Positions 53,928 to 61,505 of a DNA stretch of 64,000 bases are shown here, piece after piece; position 1 is the first letter of the stretch; every line of letters begins with the position of its first letter. Below the pieces are notes generated by a model. It had not been told where the DNA came from. It searched no databases and saw nothing but the letters and a program-made list of their open reading frames with translations. The stretch comes from Nocardioides furvisabuli. Its GTDB lineage: Bacteria > Actinomycetota > Actinomycetes > Propionibacteriales > Nocardioidaceae. The stretch is from positions 62,001 through 126,000 of the forward strand of contig NZ_JAIGQB010000008.1 of NCBI RefSeq assembly GCF_021083185.1. Reading direction: 5' to 3'. Both the position numbers and the translations under genes were made by a program.

Positions 53928-56900
53928 CGCCCACCTTCCGTCCGGAGCGGCCACCGCAGGCACAGGGCCAGGCCCGTGCCGACGGCCGCCACCGCGAGTG
54001 CGTCCGCGACCGAGGTCGGAACCGGTTGCGGCCACGCGTCGAGCGCTCCCGATGCCACGACGAGGGCCAGCACCGTGCCACGCAGCCGCGCCAGGTCGCG
54101 CGCGGACCACAGCGACCCGACGACGTAGGCAGCGACCGCGACCCACCCCAGCGCCACGGCCACCAGCACCCCGCTGACCAGGCGCGTGCGGGCCGAGGCC
54201 CGTCCCGTCGCAGGCAGGTCGCGCCACGGCGCCACCTCTCCCCTGCGTCGTGCGCGGGCACCGAGCACCAGCAGCACGAGCGCGGCGAGCAGGAGGGAGC
54301 CGGCCGCGACCAGACCGCCGACGAGGAGGAGGGTGTAGGCGCCCTGCGGCGCGAACTCGACGGTGAGCACACCCCCGGCGCCGGCCGGGACGATCCAGCC
54401 CTGCTGCCAGCCGTCGACCCGCACCGCCGGCACCCGGCGTCCGTCCAGGCGAGCGACCCATCCGTCGTTGAAGTTCGAGGGCATCGAGAGCACCGACTCG
54501 GGTCCCTCGGCGACCTGCGCGGTGAGGCCGGTGCTGTCGGCGGCGTCGTCGTCGACCACGACGGCGCGCTGCTCGACGCCGCCCTGCCGTGCAGTGCGGC
54601 CGGCGAGGGCCACCACGTCGAACTCCGCGGTCGGGGTGGTGCGGAAGGTGCGGGTGCCGGGCGAGACGTAGGTGACCCGACCGGGGCCGTCGGGATCCCA
54701 CCGGCGGCAGGTCGTGAACTTCATCGGCGCCCCGCTGAGCACGTCGCCGAGCGTGCCCTCCACCTTCGTCGGAAGCTTGTTGCCCGACACCGTCACCGTG
54801 GGACCGAGGCCACACTGCGAGCCGGTGGGCAGGTCGGGGTCGAAGGGGCGTACGACGCCGCCGCCGTCGAGGTCGATCTCGGGCACGGACACCAGGCCCT
54901 CGACCTCGTCCTTGACGAAGGACACCTCGAGGTAGTCGGCGTAGATGGGGCGGCGCAGCCGGGTCGTCTCCCCCGTCACCGTCAGTCGCTCGACGCGACC
55001 GCCGCCGCGGACCACGATCCGGTTGTATCCCGGAGCGACCTGGCCCCCGTCCGGGAGCCGCACCGCGGTGATGCGGCGCGGCACGCCCCACTGGAAGAGG
55101 AGGGTCGGCTGCCGGTCGCGCGGGGACGGGACCCAGTGGGTGTCGAGCCGCCCGTCGTAGGCGAAGCGACTGGCGACCAACGGGTCGTCGCCGAGGATCG
55201 AGGTGGCCCCGACCGTCTGCTCCGACAGGAAGGGCTCGAGCAGCAGCGCGGCCGACCGCGACGCGCGGGCCACGGCAAGGCCCTGGAAGGTGAAGCTGGC
55301 ACCCTGGGGCACCTCGACCCGCCGACGCATGCCGTCGGGCTCCTCCCCCGCACGGACCCGCGCCAGGTCGCACTCGGGCAGCGTCCCTGTCGCCCGGCAG
55401 GCGCGGGTCCCGGGCTCGGCGGTGAGGAGCAGGTCGTCACCGCGGTGGAGCGGCTCCGGCAGCGCGAGCGTCCGCGGGAGGGAGGCGCCATCGAGGGTGA
55501 CCTCGGCGATGGCCACCTGGTTGCGCTCGGGGACGGTCGCGACGGCCACCACGCGGACCTCCACCCAGTCCACGGGCTCGCCGCCGAGCGTCGCCTCGAC
55601 CATTGCGCCGGCGGGGTTGGTGTCGACGTCGACGCTCTCGCGCGACGTACGCACCCGCAGGGTCCGCACCGGCGCCATCGACCGGTCGTCGACGACCGGC
55701 AGCACGCCGACGCGACGCAGAGCCCGTGGCTCGGCGAAGCTCACCCTCAACCACTGCTCCCGCGCTCTGCCGCTGAGCGAGGAGACCCATCGCGTGCGGT
55801 TGTTGCCGTCGAAGGCGGCCTGCGGCCCGGCCTGGGGCACGACGGCCCCGTAGGCGTCGGCGTACCCCTGGGAGCTCGAGGCGCGGACGGAGCCACCCTT
55901 GCCGTACGTCGCCACGACCTGCTCGCTGCCGGGGGTGACGGGGTAGTCCGGCACCGAGCGGTCCAAGCGGTAGAGCTCGCCGTCCTCCAGCACGGTGGAG
56001 AGCGACTCCTCGACCCGCCCGAAGGCGCGCTCGCGCCGCTGGTTGGTGTCGGTGACGATCGTGGCGCTCTCGTCCGACCAGCCCACGTCGCCCTGCATCA
56101 CGGTCGCGCGCTCAGGGTCGAGGAGCCCGGCTCCCTGGAGCGGCAGCCAGGCCTCGGGCGAGCCGGCGACGGTGGCCACGTCGCTGCGGACGGTGGACCT
56201 GATCCGCGGCAACCGGTCGGGCACCGCGAAGATCTCGATCTCCGGGCCGGCCTCGGCAGGACCACCGAAGGTCGCCACGCTCCGCAGACCGGCGGAGTCG
56301 AGGGAGACACCCGCCCCGGCCGGAGGGGGCGAGGACGTGAACCCGCGGTTGAGGTCGCGACGCACCAGCACGTGCCCGATGCCGGCGCGCGCGAGCTGCT
56401 CGGAGAGGTTCGTGTCGGCCTGGCCCTGCGAGACCAGCCGGTCGATGGCCGTCAGCACCCGGATCGACTGTCCGGGGATGATCGGGATCTGGCTGCGGGT
56501 GGCCCAGCGCACCTCGTCGCCGAGGGCGTGCATCGGCTCGTCATAGGTCCAGCCCCACGACTGGAATGCGAAGCCGGAGCCCGGCACGACGAGGGTGGTG
56601 GTGCCGTCCTGACGCTCGGCGAGGTAGTCGTACGCCCCGGTCCACGCCGAGGGGACCTCCTTCCAGCCCGGGGAGCGCGAGTCGTTGAGCAGGAACGGCT
56701 GGCCCAGGACGAGCACGAGTGCTCCCGCGAGCACCGGGACGACCGTCGCCCAGCGGTCCGACGCCGTCGTGGCGCGGAGCCGGGTGATCACGACCGCGAC
56801 GGCATGGCCGAAGCCCATCGCGACGGCGAAGCGCACCGTGGGGTCGACCTTGTGCACGTTGCGGAAGACCTGCAGCGGGCCCTCGAGAGCGTCGAGGAAG

Positions 56901-57949
56901 AAGCCCGACAAGGGGCTCCCCTCCCACCCGCCGTGAGCGATGGTCAGGGCCGCGAGCCCGACGGCGGCGCCGGTCACCAGCGGTGCACGCATGACGTTGG
57001 GGAGGTGGAGGAGGCCCAGGAGGCCCACGCCGGTCACCACCGCTGCGACGAGCACCAGGAGCGGGTCGAACATCAGGGCGTGCGCCGCCGGCCACCAGCC
57101 CTGGCCGCCGGTCGAGATGAAGGCCACCCAGTGCGAGTCACCACGCAGCGCCTCGGACCAGCCGATCGCGCCGGTGGTGTTGCTGGCGCTCTCGACGTAC
57201 TCGTAGAAGGGCGGGCTGTAGCGCCCGAGCGCGAGCAGCGGGAGGAGCCACCACGTGCAGGCCAGCGTCACCAGCCCGCACCACCACCCCAGGAACGAGC
57301 GTGGGACCAGGCGGCGCCACGCGACCCAGCAGGCGAGGAGCAGCGGCATCGGCAGCGAGCCGATCACCTCGACCGCGTTGACGCCTCCCATGCAGACCAC
57401 GGCGGCGGCGCTCAGCACCGCGGCCCGGACGTGCCCGATCCGACCGCGGGCGACCAGCAGGACGGGCAGGACGACCCACGGGAGAACCGCGCCCGGGAGG
57501 CTCTCCGCGCTGATCACCCCGACGGTCCCCAGCATGCGCGGGCTCATCGCGAAGACGAGCCCGGCGAGCGTCGCGGGGTGCCAGGACAGACCCAGCACCC
57601 GAGCGCAGCGGCGCGCACCCTCGAACGCGACGATCAGCACCAGCGCGGTCCACAGGCGCTGGCCGACCCAGGCCGGAAGGCCCGACCACTCCACCAGCAC
57701 GAAGAAGGCGCCCTGGGGGAAGAGGTAGCCGTAGGCCTGGTTCAGCAGCTCGCCGAAGTTCGTGGTGTCGTGCCACAGCGTGAAGGCGCCGGCCAGGAAG
57801 GACGCGGGCCGCTCGGCGAGCTCGATGCGGGTGTCCAGCGTCGTGCGCCCGAACTCCTGGATCATCGAGAAGAAGAGGATGAGCGCGTAGACCGCCCAGT
57901 CCGCGATCCGGGGGCGGGTCGAGACGGGCTCCTCGACCATCGTCGCCAC
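53924..57949 (-). CDS. AftD-type alpha-(1->3)-arabinofuranosyltransferase (DUF3367 family)
   Basis: A 1341-residue GT-C protein, close to the roughly 1400 residues of mycobacterial AftD. The N-terminal half has about 12 helices; loop 1 carries TTLDTRIELAERP with Asp39 and LWHDTTNFGELLNQAYGYLFPQG with Asp61. The extracytoplasmic half has two discoidin (F5/8-C)-like modules with FDGNNRTRW (near residue 715) and YDGRLDTHW (near residue 938), plus a final membrane helix pair. AftD adds arabinofuranose from decaprenyl-phospho-arabinose to arabinan. The operon head is here; a TAACAT box lies 35 bases upstream. Confidence 0.86.
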   Translation of the reverse strand: MATMVEEPVSTRPRIADWAVYALILFFSMIQEFGRTTLDTRIELAERPASFLAGAFTLWHDTTNFGELLNQAYGYLFPQGAFFVLVEWSGLPAWVGQRLWTALVLIVAFEGARRCARVLGLSWHPATLAGLVFAMSPRMLGTVGVISAESLPGAVLPWVVLPVLLVARGRIGHVRAAVLSAAAVVCMGGVNAVEVIGSLPMPLLLACWVAWRRLVPRSFLGWWCGLVTLACTWWLLPLLALGRYSPPFYEYVESASNTTGAIGWSEALRGDSHWVAFISTGGQGWWPAAHALMFDPLLVLVAAVVTGVGLLGLLHLPNVMRAPLVTGAAVGLAALTIAHGGWEGSPLSGFFLDALEGPLQVFRNVHKVDPTVRFAVAMGFGHAVAVVITRLRATTASDRWATVVPVLAGALVLVLGQPFLLNDSRSPGWKEVPSAWTGAYDYLAERQDGTTTLVVPGSGFAFQSWGWTYDEPMHALGDEVRWATRSQIPIIPGQSIRVLTAIDRLVSQGQADTNLSEQLARAGIGHVLVRRDLNRGFTSSPPPAGAGVSLDSAGLRSVATFGGPAEAGPEIEIFAVPDRLPRIRSTVRSDVATVAGSPEAWLPLQGAGLLDPERATVMQGDVGWSDESATIVTDTNQRRERAFGRVEESLSTVLEDGELYRLDRSVPDYPVTPGSEQVVATYGKGGSVRASSSQGYADAYGAVVPQAGPQAAFDGNNRTRWVSSLSGRAREQWLRVSFAEPRALRRVGVLPVVDDRSMAPVRTLRVRTSRESVDVDTNPAGAMVEATLGGEPVDWVEVRVVAVATVPERNQVAIAEVTLDGASLPRTLALPEPLHRGDDLLLTAEPGTRACRATGTLPECDLARVRAGEEPDGMRRRVEVPQGASFTFQGLAVARASRSAALLLEPFLSEQTVGATSILGDDPLVASRFAYDGRLDTHWVPSPRDRQPTLLFQWGVPRRITAVRLPDGGQVAPGYNRIVVRGGGRVERLTVTGETTRLRRPIYADYLEVSFVKDEVEGLVSVPEIDLDGGGVVRPFDPDLPTGSQCGLGPTVTVSGNKLPTKVEGTLGDVLSGAPMKFTTCRRWDPDGPGRVTYVSPGTRTFRTTPTAEFDVVALAGRTARQGGVEQRAVVVDDDAADSTGLTAQVAEGPESVLSMPSNFNDGWVARLDGRRVPAVRVDGWQQGWIVPAGAGGVLTVEFAPQGAYTLLLVGGLVAAGSLLLAALVLLVLGARARRRGEVAPWRDLPATGRASARTRLVSGVLVAVALGWVAVAAYVVGSLWSARDLARLRGTVLALVVASGALDAWPQPVPTSVADALAVAAVGTGLALCLRWPLRTEGGR

Positions 57950-57984
57950 GGCCCCCCACTTCCCTCACAGACGAAACCGGGTGG

Positions 57985-58029
57985 ATGTTAACCCCTCGTG
58001 GAGCGCCGGGTGGTGTCGGTGCATACAGT
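57985..58029. promoter_or_regulatory. divergent promoter region of the AftD operon and the 58081 gene
   Basis: On the minus strand TAACAT (57985-57990) fits a -10 for the AftD operon. On the plus strand TACAGT (58024-58029) fits a -10 for the 58081 gene. No good -35 is seen on either side. Confidence 0.35.
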
Positions 58030-58080
58030 TCGGCGGTGGCGCGCCCCAGCACCCGCGCCGATCGACACGATGGAGTTGCC

Positions 58081-59931
58081 GTGACATCACGTGGCATGGT
58101 TGCCCGCCCGCCGCTTGCCGAGGCGCCCATCAGCGGCTTCCGGGTCGGCCTCCTGGTGCTCGTCCTGGTGACAGCGGCCTGGAGGTGGTGGACCGGCTGG
58201 CACTGGTCGTGGTTCGCCGACGACTGGTTCTACCTCGAGCAGACCCAGGAGATGGGCTTCGTCGAGTACGTCTTCCAGGGATACAACAGCCACCTGATGC
58301 CCGGGCAGTTCCTCCTCACCTGGGCACTGACCGCAGTCGCGCCCCTCGACTACGGATGGGCGGCGCTCGTCCTCACGTTCTTCGCCGTTGCGTCGCTCCT
58401 CGCGTGGGCGGCGGCGTTGCGGGAGATGTTCGGGGAGCGCCTTCGCCTGCTCTTCCCACTCGCCTTCCTGTCACTGTCTCCCCTGCTGCTCCTGCCCAGC
58501 ATCTGGTGGGCATCGGCTCTCCAGATCCTGCCCCTGCAGCTGTGCATGGGGCTGTGCGTGCTGTTCGTGTCGCGCTACCTCCTGAGAGGGCGCCGCCGGA
58601 GTGACATGATCTGGCTGTTGGTCAGCTACGGCGCAGGACTGTTCTTCTGGCAGAAGGCGCTGCTCGTCATGATCCCGCTGGCGCTCGTGGCCTGGGTGAT
58701 GTCGCCAGGGCAGGGGCGAACCCGGCTCGTGTCGACGGTCAGGGTTCTCGCCCTGCCGACCGCCGTGAGCGCGGCGTACACCGCTGTCTACCTGGCCACG
58801 CGCCGGGTCGGCGAGCTGGCGATCCCGCGCACGGAGTTCGGGGCGCGGACGGCCGCCGACTGGCAGAGGTTCTTCACCGCATCCGCCCAGGACGTCGGTG
58901 TCCCGACTCTCTTCGGGGGCCCGTTCCAGCGGCTGAGCGACGCGTGGGACCTCTACGACCCGGCTCCCCCGATGCTCACCGCCGCGCTGACCGGACTGCT
59001 CCTATTGCTGGTCGTCGCAGCTCTCGCGATCAGGAGGCACAGCGCGCCGGCACTTGCCTGCGTCCTCGCGTACACGACCGTCAACTGGGGACTCCTCGTC
59101 ACGTCGGCACGGTTCCTCCACCAAGGGACAGAGGGCATGGGTCGCTACTCCGCCGACATCCTGCCGGTGGCCGCACTCGTCATCGCCCTCCTGACGACAC
59201 GCACCGTCGTCGAGCCCCCGGGAGGGGCCACCCGCCGTCCGGCGCCCGCGTCCGGTGCTGTCCCACGCCTCGGCGGGGCGGGGCTGGCGATCTTGGCTAT
59301 CGTGGTCACGGTGGCGATGGTCGGGGTCAACGTCACTGCGTGGCGGACCGCGCGCGAGAGCTCTCCCCGTCCGTGGGTGGACGCCGTCGTCGCGGACAGC
59401 ACCCGGGCCGGAGGTGCGGCCGTGGTGAACACGCTGTCGCCCGAGCACGTCCTGCACCCAGTCATCTTCATGAAGTACGCAGAGCTGCGGCGGATGCTCG
59501 CCCCGCTCGACCTGCCGCTGCGCTTCGACGCGCCTTCAGATCTCCTCGTGATGCCCGATGGCACGGGGCGGCTCAAGGTGGCCGAGGTGGCCAACCTCGC
59601 GGCAGCGAACGTCCCTCCCACCAACAGCAGGTGCGGGTTCCTGGTGGACCCGGGCCAGCGCACCGAGATCCCCCTCACCACCGACCTCTACCCCTGGGGA
59701 TGGGGGGTCCGGATGGACTACTTCGCCGACGAGGCCACCCGGGCGACGGTCACCACCGACCACGAGGCCGTCGAGCTCTCCCTCGACGCCGGGCTGAACG
59801 CCGTCCACTTCCAGGTCACCGACAGCGTGACCTCGTTCGAGGTGACCGTGGACCCGGACGGTGGACCGGTCTGCGTGACCCGGGTCTTCGTCGGCACGTT
59901 CTCGGCAACGGACGCATCACCGTGGGGCTAG
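58081..59931 (+). CDS. large membrane protein with C-terminal beta domain, paralogue of 52065-53927
   Basis: A 616-residue protein with about 11 membrane helices. Loop 1 has WFADDWFYLEQTQ, the DDW form of the GT-C acidic pair. The extracytoplasmic C-terminal domain starts near SRCGFLVDPGQR and ends GPVCVTRVFVGTF, matching the cysteine layout of the minus-strand 620-residue protein. Local identity looks low, so the copies are old or have different substrates. The GTG start at 58081 has GGAG five bases upstream. The flippase gene follows after 65 bp. Confidence 0.7.
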   Translation: MTSRGMVARPPLAEAPISGFRVGLLVLVLVTAAWRWWTGWHWSWFADDWFYLEQTQEMGFVEYVFQGYNSHLMPGQFLLTWALTAVAPLDYGWAALVLTFFAVASLLAWAAALREMFGERLRLLFPLAFLSLSPLLLLPSIWWASALQILPLQLCMGLCVLFVSRYLLRGRRRSDMIWLLVSYGAGLFFWQKALLVMIPLALVAWVMSPGQGRTRLVSTVRVLALPTAVSAAYTAVYLATRRVGELAIPRTEFGARTAADWQRFFTASAQDVGVPTLFGGPFQRLSDAWDLYDPAPPMLTAALTGLLLLLVVAALAIRRHSAPALACVLAYTTVNWGLLVTSARFLHQGTEGMGRYSADILPVAALVIALLTTRTVVEPPGGATRRPAPASGAVPRLGGAGLAILAIVVTVAMVGVNVTAWRTARESSPRPWVDAVVADSTRAGGAAVVNTLSPEHVLHPVIFMKYAELRRMLAPLDLPLRFDAPSDLLVMPDGTGRLKVAEVANLAAANVPPTNSRCGFLVDPGQRTEIPLTTDLYPWGWGVRMDYFADEATRATVTTDHEAVELSLDAGLNAVHFQVTDSVTSFEVTVDPDGGPVCVTRVFVGTFSATDASPWG

Positions 59932-59983
59932 ACCGGGAGACCTCCTCGTGGAGCTGAGCACGGCCGCGTCGGCGGGAGCGTCC

Positions 59984-59989
59984 TAGGGT
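59984..59989 (+). promoter_or_regulatory. -10 box of a leaderless promoter for the flippase gene
   Basis: TAGGGT, seven bases before the ATG at 59997. It also shows the flippase gene is not only cotranscribed from the upstream gene. Confidence 0.45.
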
Positions 59990-59996
59990 GGCGGCC

Positions 59997-61241
59997 ATGT
60001 CCGAGCCTTCGAGCGCACGCCGGGCGCTGTCGGGCGGGGGCCGGGTCGCGGTCGCCACCAGCGCGATGAACGTCGCGACCTACGGCTTCACCATCGTGGC
60101 TGCCCGCGCGGTGGGACCCAGCGAGTACGGCGCCTTCGCCGCCTGCCTGAGCCTGCTCATCGTCGTGCAGGTCGGCGCCCTCGGCCTCCAGGCCACGGCC
60201 GCGCGCCGCATCGCGGTGGACCGTGGCAACGTCGCCGCCATCGAGCGGGCCATCCTGGCCCTCGCCGGCAAGGTCTCCCTCGCGGTCGGGCTGCTGCTCC
60301 TGCTGCTGGTCCCCGCGATCGATGCGCTGCTCAACCTCGACAGCCTCGTCACCGCCGCGGTGGTCGCGGTCGCCGCCGTCCCGCTGACGTTGGCAGGCGG
60401 CCAGGCCGGCATCCTGCAGGGCGAGCGTCGCTGGGGCGCGCTTGCGGTGTTCTACCTCGCACAGGGTCTGCCGCGCCTGCTCGTCGGCACGTCGCTCGTG
60501 CTGTGGCGCCCGAGCGCGACCAGCGCACTGCTGGGCGTCGCGATCGGCTTCCTGTTCCCGCTGGTCGTGGGGTGGTGGGTCCTGCGCGACCGGCGTACGC
60601 CGGACGTCGTCCCGCCCGAGCACTCGGGACACTCGATGCTGGTCGAGAGCGCCCACAACGCGCAGGTGCTCTTTGCCTACTTCGCCCTCTCCAGCGTCGA
60701 CATCGTCATCGCCCGCCAGGTGCTCGACGACCACGACGCCGGCCTCTACGCCGCCGGGTTGATCATGGCCAAGGTGATGCTGTTCCTGCCGCAGTTCGTG
60801 GTGGTGGTCGCCTTCCCGGACATGGCGTCGACCGAGAGCCGGCAGCGCGCGCTGGTGCGCAGCCTGCTGGCGATCGGCGTCCTCGGCTGCCTCGCCGTCG
60901 TGGCGGCCAAGGTGCTGTCCCCCGTCGCGATGTTCTTCGTCGGCGGCGCCGACTTCGGCGAGGTGGAGGACCTGCTCTGGGTCTTCGCCGCACTCGGCAC
61001 GGTGCTGGCCATGCTCCAGCTGCAGGTGTACGCCGTCCTGGCGCGACAGGCGCGGAGATCGGTCCTCCTGGTCTGGGCAGCTCTGGTCGTGCTGGTCGTC
61101 CTCGGCCTGCGGGTCGAGTCGGTCGCCGCCCTGGTCACCGTGGTGGTGGCCGTCGACGCCGTCCTGCTGACGGTGTTGACGCTCGCCAGCCTCCGGCTGG
61201 CGAGCCGGGCCGCGCCTGCGGCCACCCGCGCACCGGGCTGA
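59997..61241 (+). CDS. oligosaccharide flippase (Wzx/MOP-type)
   Basis: A 414-residue polytopic membrane protein with about 12 helices and the MOP-family start VATSAMNVATYGFTIVAARAVGPSEYGAF. Later segments include SVDIVIARQVLDDHDAGLYAAG, typical of polysaccharide flippases. It probably moves lipid-linked oligosaccharides or sugars across the membrane for the outward-facing GT-C enzymes encoded next to it. It is convergent with the GNAT remnant. Confidence 0.83.
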   Translation: MSEPSSARRALSGGGRVAVATSAMNVATYGFTIVAARAVGPSEYGAFAACLSLLIVVQVGALGLQATAARRIAVDRGNVAAIERAILALAGKVSLAVGLLLLLLVPAIDALLNLDSLVTAAVVAVAAVPLTLAGGQAGILQGERRWGALAVFYLAQGLPRLLVGTSLVLWRPSATSALLGVAIGFLFPLVVGWWVLRDRRTPDVVPPEHSGHSMLVESAHNAQVLFAYFALSSVDIVIARQVLDDHDAGLYAAGLIMAKVMLFLPQFVVVVAFPDMASTESRQRALVRSLLAIGVLGCLAVVAAKVLSPVAMFFVGGADFGEVEDLLWVFAALGTVLAMLQLQVYAVLARQARRSVLLVWAALVVLVVLGLRVESVAALVTVVVAVDAVLLTVLTLASLRLASRAAPAATRAPG

Positions 61242-61251
61242 GGCAGTGCCC

Positions 61252-61505
61252 CTAGGTCGTGGTCCCGGGCGCGAGGTCCAGGCTGAGCGGCGCCAAGCCC
61301 TCCACCGGCCGGAATCCCATCCTGCGGTACAGGCCGAGCGCGGCGACGTTGTCCGGCTCGGTCACGAGGGACAGCCGGGTCGCGCCTGCGGCGAGCGCAT
61401 CCCCGTCGACTCGCCGTAGTGGCGCCGGTAGAGGTCGAACAGGCGGGCGGCGACCGCGAGGCTCGTGTCGGTGTCGCAGGACGTGACCCACAGCCCTGCG
61501 TCCAT
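61252..61505 (-). pseudogene. GNAT acetyltransferase with internal deletion and frameshift
   Basis: The ATG at 61505 shares one base with the polA stop (TGATG). The first frame codes GLWVTSCDTDTSLAVAARLF then DLYRRHYGEST, a normal GNAT N-terminus, and ends at TGA soon after (CPS-stop). The other frame resumes with AAGATRLSLVTEPDNVAALG then LYRRMGFRPVEG, a normal GNAT C-terminus. About 70-80 central residues, including the acetyl-CoA loop, are missing and the frame changes at the junction near 61400-61420. It is a broken gene. Confidence 0.75.

Noticed and set aside
54026..57991. 1321-codon frame antisense to the AftD-like gene
   Set aside because: Composition is that of a reversed coding strand and no motif is found; the AftD-like frame has helices, domains and operon overlaps.
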